From Acidobacteriota bacterium (GTDB lineage: Bacteria > Acidobacteriota > Terriglobia > Terriglobales > Acidobacteriaceae): a DNA stretch of 64,000 bases. A program made the translations under genes and the position numbers. The stretch covers positions 1 through 64,000 of the forward strand of contig JABCZC010000015.1 in the NCBI GenBank assembly GCA_013289875.1, written 5' to 3'. Below, in pieces: positions 53,709 to 61,463 of the stretch; position 1 is the stretch's first letter, and each line of letters begins with the position of its first letter. The notes beneath the pieces were generated by a model. The model ran no database searches, was not told the origin of the DNA, and saw only the letters and a program-made list of their open reading frames with translations.

Positions 53709-54038
53709 TCAAACCTGAGAGCCGTTCGGCACGCCATGCGTCGCCACAATCTCATAGTGAGCGGACTTGGCGTCGTACCGCGACAGATATTTCCGCCGCT
53801 CCTCGGGGATCACCGCTGTTTCGTAATCCGGTCCTGCTACGGCGCGAATCGCGTCGATCGAATCCCACAGCAAAATAGTAGCGAACTCAATCTCGTCACC
53901 TGACTCCCGCCTGAGCAGGTGACTGCCCCGATAGCCCGCAAACTTGCTGATTTCAGGTAGCAACTCCGGCTTGAGCATTGCCTCATATGCATTCGCGTGC
54001 TCAGGCTTTGTATATCCGTGCCAGACCCGTGCAATCAT
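53709..54038 (-). CDS. ABM-domain (antibiotic biosynthesis monooxygenase-like) protein
   Basis: 109 residues. It begins MIARVWHGYT with a ferredoxin-like fold pattern (FAGYRGSHLLRR, ILLWDSIDAIRAVAG). Proteins of this type are small heme-, quinone- or reactive-species-handling monooxygenases, often with unknown substrate. It is divergent from the MarR-pirin genes; the 98-base gap between them holds a palindrome. Confidence 0.75.
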   Translation of the reverse strand: MIARVWHGYTKPEHANAYEAMLKPELLPEISKFAGYRGSHLLRRESGDEIEFATILLWDSIDAIRAVAGPDYETAVIPEERRKYLSRYDAKSAHYEIVATHGVPNGSQV

Positions 54039-54098
54039 CTGCTCCCTCCCTGACTCCTAGCCACGAAGGTAGCATCGACAGGACTTGGTGCCATATAG

Positions 54099-54110
54099 CT
54101 TGACATCAAG
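54099..54110. promoter_or_regulatory. Palindromic operator candidate in the ABM/MarR intergenic region
   Basis: CTTGACATCAAG: 5-bp arms with a 2-base centre, 26 bases before the marR start and 60 before the ABM start. It contains TTGACA, which could be a -35 hexamer with a poor 21-base spacer to TATACA. An A-T-A-C-A / T-G-T-A-T repeat flanks the marR start. MarR proteins bind such short palindromes between divergent genes and self-regulate, so it is a plausible site for the adjacent regulator. Confidence 0.45.
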
Positions 54111-54136
54111 AATCTTTTTGTCGAGGTATACATCTT

Positions 54137-54598
54137 ATGTTGTGTATGAGCCAGCCAAAAGACATCACAGCCGCCAGACTCTGGACGGTATTCGCCAAAG
54201 CCCACCGCGCCGTAAGCGGGCGCGTCGACGAAAGCGTCGCCCGGCATGGGTTGTGCCTCAGCGACTTCATGGCCCTGGAAGTTCTCTTGCACAAGGGTCC
54301 ATTGACCATCGGCGAAATCGGTGCGCGGGTGCTCCTGACCAGCGGCTCGATGACGGCAGCAGTAGACCGGCTTGAAAAGATGGCCCTGGTGCGGCGCGGG
54401 TTCACCCAGAACGATCGCCGGGCGCGAGTAATTCACCTCACACCAAAGGGCAGGCGGCTGGCGAAGACAGTCTTCGATGCGCACTTACAGGATCTCGAAG
54501 CCTTGATGGGAATTTTGGACAGCACCGAGCGGAGCGAACTCCACCGCCTGCTGAAAAAGCTGGGGCTGTCGGCCGTAGCGGAGCGGCAAAAGGCGTGA
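54137..54598 (+). CDS. MarR-family transcriptional regulator
   Basis: 153 residues. The winged-helix core is SDFMALEVLLHKGPLTIGEI, with recognition helix LLTSGSMTAAVDRLEKMALV and wing RRGFTQNDRRARVIHLT. A GAGG 10 bases before the ATG supports 54137 over the internal ATG at 54146. These repressors respond to phenolic or oxidative ligands. The pirin frame opens 4 bases before its stop, so marR and pirin are probably one transcript. Confidence 0.9.
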   Translation: MLCMSQPKDITAARLWTVFAKAHRAVSGRVDESVARHGLCLSDFMALEVLLHKGPLTIGEIGARVLLTSGSMTAAVDRLEKMALVRRGFTQNDRRARVIHLTPKGRRLAKTVFDAHLQDLEALMGILDSTERSELHRLLKKLGLSAVAERQKA

Positions 54599-54654
54599 CG
54601 GCCATTGGAAACCCAAGAGTTTTTATCGCAAAGCAGCAAAGGAAAGAAGACACA

Positions 54655-55353
54655 ATGTTACAGATTCGGAAAAGTGAAGAACGCGGACACGCAGACCATG
54701 GATGGCTCGACTCGCACCATACCTTCTCGTTCGCAAACTACTATGACCCGCGGCACATGGGCTTTCGTAGCTTGCGCGTCATCAATGAGGACCGGGTCGC
54801 GCCCGGACGGGGTTTCGGTGCCCATCCCCACCGCAATATGGAGATTCTGAGCTACGTGCTGGAGGGCAAACTGGCCCACAAAGACAGCATGGGGCACGAA
54901 GAAGTGCTGGGACCGAACGAGATCCAGCGCATGTCGGCTGGGACAGGCGTGGTGCACAGCGAGTACAACGGATCGAAGACCGAGCCGGTGCATTTTCTGC
55001 AGATCTGGATCGAACCGGCAAAAGACGGCCTGCCCGCAACCTATGAGCAGCTCGCCTTCAGCCCCGAAGAGAAACAGGGCAAATGGAAGCAGTTGGCCGG
55101 TCCGGTGAAGACTCCAGGTGTCTCAGTCATCAATCAGGACGCGAAAGTCTACGTCTCGGAACTGGCCGCCCGTGAGCAGATCGCCCACGAATTCGGCGCT
55201 GGCCGGCATGGCTGGCTGCAGGTGATCCGCGGCGGCGTAACGGTCAATGGCAAAACGCTGGCCGAAGGCGATGCCGTCGCCATAAGCGAGGAACCGTCGA
55301 TCACGATCAAGGCCGGGGAGTCGAGCGAGGTCCTGCTCTTCGACCTCGCGTAA
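54655..55353 (+). CDS. Pirin family protein
   Basis: 232 residues from the ATG at 54655, with AAAGGAAAG about 10 bases upstream. The N-terminal cupin carries the metal-ligand block [20 protein letters not shown] and [12 protein letters not shown]. The C-terminal cupin ([15 protein letters not shown]) lacks obvious metal ligands, as usual in pirins. Bacterial pirins act as quercetin 2,3-dioxygenases or regulators. Downstream of marR, and so likely controlled by it. A strong stem-loop follows. Confidence 0.93.
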   Translation: MLQIRKSEERGHADHGWLDSHHTFSFANYYDPRHMGFRSLRVINEDRVAPGRGFGAHPHRNMEILSYVLEGKLAHKDSMGHEEVLGPNEIQRMSAGTGVVHSEYNGSKTEPVHFLQIWIEPAKDGLPATYEQLAFSPEEKQGKWKQLAGPVKTPGVSVINQDAKVYVSELAAREQIAHEFGAGRHGWLQVIRGGVTVNGKTLAEGDAVAISEEPSITIKAGESSEVLLFDLA

Positions 55354-55367
55354 CCTGATCCCAAAAC

Positions 55368-55390
55368 TGACCGGGCGCCCCGCCCGGTCA
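55368..55390 (+). terminator. Strong stem-loop after the pirin gene
   Basis: Perfect 10-bp arms TGACCGGGCG / CGCCCGGTCA with a 3-base loop, 15 bases past the pirin stop. There is no T-tract on the plus strand. It probably ends the marR-pirin transcript or protects its 3' end ahead of the kinase gene. Confidence 0.6.
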
Positions 55391-55471
55391 GGCATCCGGC
55401 AAGAGCCGAGTGCATTGACCGCCCCGGAATTGGCTCGTACCATCAGTCAACCCTCAGGGGGGCTCCCTCGC

Positions 55472-58090
55472 ATGATTGGCGGCACCGTCTCGCACTACCG
55501 CATCCTCGAGAAACTGGGCGGCGGCGGTATGGGCGTGGTGTACAAGGCCGAGGACACTAACCTTGGCCGTTTTGTCGCGCTCAAGTTTCTTCCCGACGAT
55601 TTAGCGCGAGATGGTCAGGCCCTGGAGCGCTTTCGCCGCGAAGCGCGCGCCGCATCCGCGCTCAATCACCCCAACATCTGCACCATTCATGACATAGGCG
55701 AGGAGGATGGCCGCGCCTTTATCGTCATGGAGTTCCTGGCCGGGATGACTCTGAAGCATCGCATCGCGGGAAAGCCCCTTGAGACAGATGTGCTGCTGCG
55801 GCTGGCCATCGAGATCGCCGATGCACTGGATGCCGCCCACACTAAGGGCATCGTTCATCGCGACATCAAGCCAGCCAACATCTTCGTGACCGTCCGCGGA
55901 CACGCCAAGATTCTCGATTTCGGGCTGGCAAAAGTCGCACTCCCGCATGGTTCGTCGAACGAGATTGCAGCAGGGAGCACGATGACGGCGATAGCAGATG
56001 AGCAGCATCTGACCAGTCCTGGAACCGCGGTTGGCACCGTCGCCTATATGTCGCCGGAACAGGCCCGCGGCAAGGAACTGGATACTCGTACGGATCTGTT
56101 CTCGTTTGGCGGAGTGCTGTACGAAATGGCGACTGGCGCCATGCACTTCCGTGGAGAAAGTTCCGCAGTGATCTTCAAGGCCATTCTCGATTGCGCCCCA
56201 ACGTCAGCCGTGCGCCTGAACCCCGATCTGCCGGCGGAACTGGAAAGAATCATCAATAAGGCTTTGGAAAAGGACCGCGACCTGCGCTACCAGAGCGCAG
56301 CCGATATGCGCACGGACCTGCAGCGGCTGCAGCGGGACACAGAATCGTCGGGCATCCCTGGGGTGAGCGTGTCGCCGCCGGCAAATCGCAGGCGAACCAT
56401 CATTTTTGGAGTGGGAGCGCTTGTCACTTTGCTCGCAATCGCGGGACTTTACTACGTGATGCGCCCGTTGCCGCCTCTGAGGATCACAGAATATAACCAG
56501 ATCACTCACGATGGCCACGCCGGGCAGGTTGCCGGAACGGATGGCAGCAGGCTCTATCTGAGCAGGGACTCTTCGCACCCCATTGGGCAAGTTGCGATTT
56601 CAGGCGGAGAGATCGAGCCGGTCCTCTCCGTTACCTTATCGAACCCTTTACTAGATGGCGTTTCGCCGGATGGCTCTACTTTTCTTGTTGAGTCCTATGG
56701 GACTGGCTTCTCGCCCGCGCGACCAACTTACAGTATTCCGATTCTGGGAGGCTCGCATCGCTATTTGGCAGACACTGCTGGATCAGGCTGGTCTCCGGAT
56801 GGAAAATCCATTATCTACTTCACGCCCAACGGCGACATCAATCTCATACAGAGCGATGGAACCGGCGCACATAAGTTGACGTCCGCTGGTGGTATCCCGT
56901 CACGGGAGCGCTCACTTGCTGAAGTTGTTTCAGACTCATTCGGTTGGTCGCCAGACGGCCGAACCATCCGGCTTTTCCGAGACAACTCACTTTGGGAAAT
57001 GTCTTCGAACGGCTCCAATCTTCACCAGTTACTGACAGGTTGGCATGCCTCGACCTATAAATGCTGCGGAAGGTGGTCGCCCGATGGAGAGTATTTCGTC
57101 TTTGTCGGACCCGAAAGGCAGCTATGGGCGCTCGATGAGCGACACACGCTATTTCGGCCACCTTCTGTGGAACCGGTTCAATTGACGTCGGGTCCGATCC
57201 ATTGGAGTACTCCAGTTCCCAGCAATGCCGGGAAGACAATCTTTGCGGCAGGATCTACCCCTCGGGGCGAACTTGTTCGCCTCAACACGCAGACGAGGCA
57301 GTTTCAGCCCTTCCTCGGCGGTATTTCCGCCAATCTGGTGGTCTTCTCAAGAAACGGTCAGGCCGTGGCGTACGTTTCCTACCCTGATGATGTTCTGTGG
57401 AGGGCCAACAAGGACGGAAGCGAGCGCGTGCAACTCACCAGTCCTCCTTTGCAGCCAGAATCTGTCAGTTGGTCGCCTGACGGCACCCAGATCCTTTTCA
57501 TGTCGCCAACTCCGCAAGGCCGCTTGGACGCATATATCGTCTCTTCTGACGGTGGAAACGCCAGACGCCTTCTTCCAGATGACTACGGGCCGGAGACCGA
57601 TCCGAGTTGGTCGCCTGACGGACGCAAAATAATTTTTGCTACGAACGCAATAGGCGATCAGAACAGTACCATCCGCATTCTTGACCTTTTCAGCCACGAG
57701 GTCACGACTCTCCCTGGATCGGCTGGTAAGTTCTCGGCCCACTGGTCTCCTGACGGCCAGTTCATCGCCGCGTCGTCCCTTGACATCACCAAACTGTACC
57801 TCTTCGATATCAAGACGCAGAATTGGTCTACGATTTATAAAGGCCTTTCCGGATTTGTCACGTGGTCGAGCGATAGCCGCTTCCTTTACTTTCTCAGCAC
57901 AGCGGGTGACTCGGCTGTCCTTAGAATTCCTGTCACGGGTGGTAGTCCAGAGGTCATAGCCGATCTGAAAGGTGTCCATTACACGGGAACACTCACTGTA
58001 TGGTTTGGGCTGGATCCCACCGACGCACCGCTGTTGCTTCGCGATGTGGGAACCCAGGATATCTACGCGCTCACCCTCGAACGGAAGTAG
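55472..58090 (+). CDS. Serine/threonine protein kinase with C-terminal PD40/TolB-like propeller
   Basis: 872 residues from the ATG at 55472; a TTG 57 bases upstream is in frame. The kinase has [13 protein letters not shown], Lys38 in VALKFL, catalytic Asp131 in HRDIKPANI and DFGLA. A membrane helix at about 310-332 leads to an extracytoplasmic part with repeated WSPDG / [12 protein letters not shown] blades, as in PD40/TolB propellers. It is a receptor kinase whose ligand is unknown. Part of the propeller region is lower in G+C than the kinase half. It stands alone. Confidence 0.92.
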   Translation: MIGGTVSHYRILEKLGGGGMGVVYKAEDTNLGRFVALKFLPDDLARDGQALERFRREARAASALNHPNICTIHDIGEEDGRAFIVMEFLAGMTLKHRIAGKPLETDVLLRLAIEIADALDAAHTKGIVHRDIKPANIFVTVRGHAKILDFGLAKVALPHGSSNEIAAGSTMTAIADEQHLTSPGTAVGTVAYMSPEQARGKELDTRTDLFSFGGVLYEMATGAMHFRGESSAVIFKAILDCAPTSAVRLNPDLPAELERIINKALEKDRDLRYQSAADMRTDLQRLQRDTESSGIPGVSVSPPANRRRTIIFGVGALVTLLAIAGLYYVMRPLPPLRITEYNQITHDGHAGQVAGTDGSRLYLSRDSSHPIGQVAISGGEIEPVLSVTLSNPLLDGVSPDGSTFLVESYGTGFSPARPTYSIPILGGSHRYLADTAGSGWSPDGKSIIYFTPNGDINLIQSDGTGAHKLTSAGGIPSRERSLAEVVSDSFGWSPDGRTIRLFRDNSLWEMSSNGSNLHQLLTGWHASTYKCCGRWSPDGEYFVFVGPERQLWALDERHTLFRPPSVEPVQLTSGPIHWSTPVPSNAGKTIFAAGSTPRGELVRLNTQTRQFQPFLGGISANLVVFSRNGQAVAYVSYPDDVLWRANKDGSERVQLTSPPLQPESVSWSPDGTQILFMSPTPQGRLDAYIVSSDGGNARRLLPDDYGPETDPSWSPDGRKIIFATNAIGDQNSTIRILDLFSHEVTTLPGSAGKFSAHWSPDGQFIAASSLDITKLYLFDIKTQNWSTIYKGLSGFVTWSSDSRFLYFLSTAGDSAVLRIPVTGGSPEVIADLKGVHYTGTLTVWFGLDPTDAPLLLRDVGTQDIYALTLERK

Positions 58091-58452
58091 GACCGAAAAT
58101 AGCGTGCTGTCCGGAGATGTCAAGCCCACCATCGTCCTTGCACCGACGTAAACAATTCGCAGACAATCACTTACCAGGAAGCGCAATTGACCGAAGTTTT
58201 CGTTGAACCCGTTACAATAGAAATAGAGGCAAAAGAAGAAATAGAGGCAAAGAGGTCCGGTCGCACCTGCAGCGGGCCATCGTTTTCTGATTCCAATCGG
58301 GATTTGCTCTTAGTAACAAGGGTTAGTCTAAGCCTATTGCTTCTAGATATTTACTCGCAACCCATTGATCCCAGGAAACATGGCAGCACCTGTATCTTAA
58401 ACTCAACAGAATGAGATATATGACAATTCGAAGGGGGGAGGGAGTGGGGTGC
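58091..58452. other. 362-base gene-free stretch, lower G+C
   Basis: I find no convincing gene. Hand-counted lines reach about 43% G+C. The plus strand has a weak promoter-like pair (TTGACC at 58187, TACAAT at 58213, 20-base spacer) with nothing credible downstream. The 14-base direct repeat listed separately is the only structure I see. It separates the kinase stop from the converging anti-sigma stop. Confidence 0.6.
58220..58251 (+). repeat. Two-copy 14-base direct repeat
   Basis: GAAATAGAGGCAAA occurs at 58220-58233 and 58238-58251, an 18-base period counting the linker. It is a very short tandem array, most likely slippage-derived. Confidence 0.75.
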
Positions 58453-59190
58453 TTAGCCCTGAACGGAAATACCTGAAAAAGACACCACGGCCACGCCCCG
58501 GACCGGCTCTCCAAAGACTCGCGCCGGCTCAAAGATGCTGAAGAGTAGAAGATTCTCCACCTGCGCCCGCGAACTCGGGTTGTCTGGACCGGAGATGATG
58601 CGGTAGTCGTAGACCCGCCCCTGGTCGTTCACATAGGCCTCGACGACGACCTGGTTTGCGCTGGCGTCAATCGCCTCGACAGTATCCTGGCCGTTTCGTG
58701 TCGCATGCTGCGTTTCGCCGATAGCCGACTGCGGCGCGTTCGACTCTATCATCGAATATAGGAAGCGCGGACTGATGGCTGCGCTGGAGGGTTCATCCCG
58801 AGCCTCGACTGTCTCCGGAGATGCGAAGGCCCCGATAAGCAGAGCCACCGATCCGATCAGCAGCACGGCGCTGGCAAAGCCCGCCGACGCTCGCAGCAGG
58901 AAAGGCGCCCAGGTGTTCTGCCATTGAACCTGCCACTTGGCAAGGCTCTGCCGTGTGGTACGGCTATGCTCCTGCGATAAAGCTACCCGCAGCCGAAGTG
59001 CAAGATCCGGCGGAGCCTTGGTCGGACCCAGGTCGGCCAGAGTCTGCTGCATTTGCCGCCAGCCCGCGAACTCGTCCGAGCAGGCGGAGCACTGGTCCAG
59101 GTGAGCCGCCATCTGCAGCATGGCCACGCCCGTCATGACTCCGTCAAGATACGCGGAGAACTGTGCACGAATGGAGCTGCAGTGCTTCAT
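58453..59190 (-). CDS. Zinc-finger anti-sigma factor with TonB-C-like tail
   Basis: 245 residues. His30, Cys34 and Cys37 form the H-x3-C-x2-C motif of ZAS anti-sigma factors. One membrane helix (about 100-125) follows, then a periplasmic region whose last ~65 residues (VVVEAYVNDQGRVYDYRII, FEPARVFGEPVRGVAVVSF) resemble the TonB C-terminal fold. It would hold the ECF sigma at the membrane. Its start overlaps the sigma stop by ATGA. The tail is unusual for an anti-sigma factor; the TonB-like reading is by eye. Confidence 0.75.
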   Translation of the reverse strand: MKHCSSIRAQFSAYLDGVMTGVAMLQMAAHLDQCSACSDEFAGWRQMQQTLADLGPTKAPPDLALRLRVALSQEHSRTTRQSLAKWQVQWQNTWAPFLLRASAGFASAVLLIGSVALLIGAFASPETVEARDEPSSAAISPRFLYSMIESNAPQSAIGETQHATRNGQDTVEAIDASANQVVVEAYVNDQGRVYDYRIISGPDNPSSRAQVENLLLFSIFEPARVFGEPVRGVAVVSFSGISVQG

Positions 59191-59891
59191 TGCGCCTCCT
59201 CGGCCGCCAGCGACGACTTGAGCGGGGGGGATGGTTGGGAAGGACGCTTACCGGCCGCCTCGGCGAACGGCGTCAAGCGCGCCTTGAGATTGGCTCGTCC
59301 GCGCATGAGTCGCGATTTCACCGTTCCCAGGTTCACGTTCAGAATTTCGGCGATCTCTTCGTAGGCCAGGCCTTCAATGTCGCGCAGGATCACGACGGTA
59401 CGGAAAGGATCGGGAACTTCGCGCAACTCGGCTTCGACGCGCGCGCGAATTTCCGACTGCGCGGCCATCTCAAAGGGCGACTCGTGCTCGTCCACCAGCG
59501 TGTCCTTGATGCAAATGGGCTGGCCTTCGCTCGACTCGTTCGTCTCCGCTTCGATGGTCACTTCCTGGCGACAATGGCGCGACCACCAGCGACGCTGGTT
59601 GGAGGCCTCATGCAGAGCGATCCGGTAAATCCAGGTGCGAAGGCTGGCGTCACCATGAAATCCGGAGATTCCGCGATAGACCTTGACGAAGACTTCCTGG
59701 GTAACGTCAGCCGCATCGGAGGTGACCGGCAGGGTACGCGCAATCAGGCTATAAACGGGCTGATGATAGGTGGCGATGAGCCAGGCGAAGGCTTCCTCGG
59801 ACCCAGCCTTGAGCTGTGCAATCAAGGCAGTTTCTTCGGCACGGATTCCAATTGCGCTCGCCAGATTACCCAAGGCCGTTCCCGCTTGCAT
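59187..59891 (-). CDS. ECF-family sigma factor (RpoE-like)
   Basis: 234 residues from MQAGTALGN (59891). Region 2 contains TSDAADVTQEVFVKVYRG and LRTWIYRIALHEASNQ. Region 4 contains GLAYEEIAEILNVNLGTVKS with R-L-M-R-G-R-A-N-L-K. It has the anti-sigma gene directly behind it and the C-terminal tail is Ser/Pro-rich. It probably responds to an envelope signal and may control its own operon. The upstream region has an inverted repeat. Confidence 0.92.
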   Translation of the reverse strand: MQAGTALGNLASAIGIRAEETALIAQLKAGSEEAFAWLIATYHQPVYSLIARTLPVTSDAADVTQEVFVKVYRGISGFHGDASLRTWIYRIALHEASNQRRWWSRHCRQEVTIEAETNESSEGQPICIKDTLVDEHESPFEMAAQSEIRARVEAELREVPDPFRTVVILRDIEGLAYEEIAEILNVNLGTVKSRLMRGRANLKARLTPFAEAAGKRPSQPSPPLKSSLAAEEAQ

Positions 59892-59981
59892 GGAAAAACT
59901 CCTCCTACAGTAACAGGGAAAACGCACAACTAGCGAGTGCGCGATCAAAACGCCGCCGGCGGCCGAGTGTCTCGCTCACTC

Positions 59982-59996
59982 TGTCTATCTTAGACA
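59982..59996. promoter_or_regulatory. Inverted repeat upstream of ECF sigma gene
   Basis: TGTCTA and TAGACA arms with a 3-base centre, about 90 bases before the sigma start. On the minus strand GTCTAAG occurs twice, 12 bases apart. It may be part of a regulatory region or an autoregulated promoter, but the same 144-base gap also follows a stop codon, so a terminator role is possible. Confidence 0.3.
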
Positions 59997-60034
59997 CCGG
60001 CTTAGACTGCTTTGTTTCCTGGAGAAGCATTGGT

Positions 60035-60724
60035 TTAGCCGGACGGCGCCGGGGCAGACGTCGAATCGGTAGCAGGCGGCTTGGCGGCAGGTTTCTTCTT
60101 TTTCTTAACAGGAGGGGTCGTTGCGGGGCCATCGTCTACCACGGCGGTCTTCGCCGGAGTTGCCGGCGCTTGGACAGCAGTTGCGGCCTTCACGGCAGCC
60201 TGGAGCTTGACCACCTGCGCTTCGCGCTCCTGCGAGGCGTTGAAGATCGTATCGCCAAGCTGCCTTCGGGCAGACTCAAGCTTTTGCAGCGCGGAGTAAA
60301 GCGCATCCGACTCGTTCTGAGGTGCGGCCAGCGAGGCAGTTTCGTTCACGCGCAACAGCACGTCGTAAAGGGCATCGATATTGCGATATACCGTGAAAGC
60401 CTGAGGTACGGCGCCAGGCGAAGCATCCGCCTGGCTGAGCAGAGAAGGGAGCGTGTTTGCCAGGTCGCGCTGAATCGATGAGACATTCTGCTGCGCAGCG
60501 TTTCGCACCTCAGTGGGGGCCTTCCAGCGCGCGATGTTCAGATCCGATATGCAGCGCTGCACGTCAGCCAACGCTGGCTGAACTATGGCAGATGTCGTGA
60601 TCGGAGTACTGACCGGCGCAGCAGCGGCTGATGCTGGCTGGGCCAATGCTGGAACGCTCGCGAAGAAGAAAGCTGCTGACAGGACCGCCAGGAAGCTCGT
60701 GCGGGATGTAACGAACATATTCAT
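60035..60724 (-). CDS. Secreted alanine-rich hypothetical protein with basic tail
   Basis: 229 residues. Signal peptide LAVLSAAFFFASVPALAQ, then a mainly helical middle (QRCISDLNIARWKAPTEVRN, LQKLESARRQLGDTIFN) and a low-complexity Ala/Pro/Lys tail with KKKKK. No recognised domain. The helical part may be coiled coil. It sits between the sigma factor and tRNA-Ala; the 143-base gap to the sigma gene makes co-transcription uncertain. Confidence 0.65.
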   Translation of the reverse strand: MNMFVTSRTSFLAVLSAAFFFASVPALAQPASAAAAPVSTPITTSAIVQPALADVQRCISDLNIARWKAPTEVRNAAQQNVSSIQRDLANTLPSLLSQADASPGAVPQAFTVYRNIDALYDVLLRVNETASLAAPQNESDALYSALQKLESARRQLGDTIFNASQEREAQVVKLQAAVKAATAVQAPATPAKTAVVDDGPATTPPVKKKKKPAAKPPATDSTSAPAPSG

Positions 60725-60783
60725 GGGACGATGCGGTAACCGCGGGGGGAGTTGCCAGTACTGTGGATCGGGCTTTTGCCCGT

Positions 60784-60812
60784 TTGACGAATTTTATGCT
60801 GTAAACGACAAT
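60784..60812 (+). promoter_or_regulatory. Promoter of the tRNA-Ala gene
   Basis: TTGACG (60784-60789) and GACAAT (60807-60812) with the optimal 17-base spacer, 19 bases before the tRNA. Both hexamers match the housekeeping sigma consensus at five and four positions. Confidence 0.7.
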
Positions 60813-60831
60813 AAGAGAACCATCCAATTGT

Positions 60832-60907
60832 GGGCCTGTGGCGCAGCTGGGAGCGCGCTTCCATGGCATGGAAGAGGTCATCGGTTCGATCCCGATCAGG
60901 TCCACCA
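60832..60907 (+). tRNA. tRNA-Ala (anticodon GGC)
   Basis: 76 bases with encoded CCA. Acceptor arms GGGCCTG / CAGGTCC pair with the G3-U70 wobble that marks alanine tRNAs. The anticodon stem CTTCC / GGAAG encloses ATGGCAT, giving anticodon GGC. The T-arm loop is TTCGATC. A clean cloverleaf; it reads GCC and, by wobble, GCU alanine codons. Confidence 0.96.
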
Positions 60908-61463
60908 AATCCTTTCAAGAACTTAGCTGAACCCGTACCACGCACCAACGCATCCTCCAGCCCAAAGTCCAACCCAAAACGCTTTAAAAAGCCGCCGAAG
61001 TGACCTTGATTGCCTCAGGATACTTCGCCTGCGCTGCCATCTGCGTTGTGTTCATGCGGTGCAGGTAAACCGCGGTTGTTGTAGCAACGCGTATGAGCAT
61101 TGGTTCTGGGACGACACGCAGTATCCGCCGCGGCCAGTGCAGGGCCCGCTAAACCGCGCCGAATCATAGGCCGAATCTCCCCGATTCGGCTGTTCCCCAA
61201 GGCGTGGCTTCTGAAACAAATCTGCCACCTACATACATCGCTAGCGACAAGCCCATTTCTGTGCTCGAACCCCGTGTGAATGAGTAAGTTGGCTTGTTGG
61301 CGACAGCTAAGGTTAGGTCTGATTCCTAAGAAAGGAGCACTTCAATTTCTTTGTCGCACTCCAATAATTGGGTAATTGGGCTTAGACTTGAGCCCACCCC
61401 AGCTCCGGACTCGGCGCTGAGCGTTTTCTTCGCCACTTTGCGTACTCCGCCGGAGAGGCGCCA
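60908..61463. other. 556-base gene-free stretch beside tRNA-Ala
   Basis: No convincing gene on either strand. It holds a strong hairpin at 61170-61190 and a minus-strand frame of about 30 codons ending MAAQAKYPEAIKVTSAAF (near 60990-61080) that I cannot assign. I see no second copy of the tRNA 3' end, so no attachment site is shown. The stretch ends with the ribosome site of the CHAT gene. Confidence 0.55.
61170..61190. repeat. 8-bp hairpin in tRNA-flanking spacer
   Basis: GCCGAATC and GATTCGGC form a perfect stem around TCCCC. CCGAATC also occurs just before it. It could end transcription from the tRNA promoter, but no T-run follows on the plus strand. Confidence 0.5.

Noticed and set aside
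52380-53903. 507-codon plus-strand frame opposite the secreted TPR protein
   Set aside because: The opposite strand has a signal peptide, helical repeats and normal codon pattern. This frame is Arg/His-rich and has no recognised domain.
58187-58414. 75-codon frame after the kinase gene
   Set aside because: TTG start without ribosome site and low-complexity IEIEAKEEIEAK from the direct repeat.
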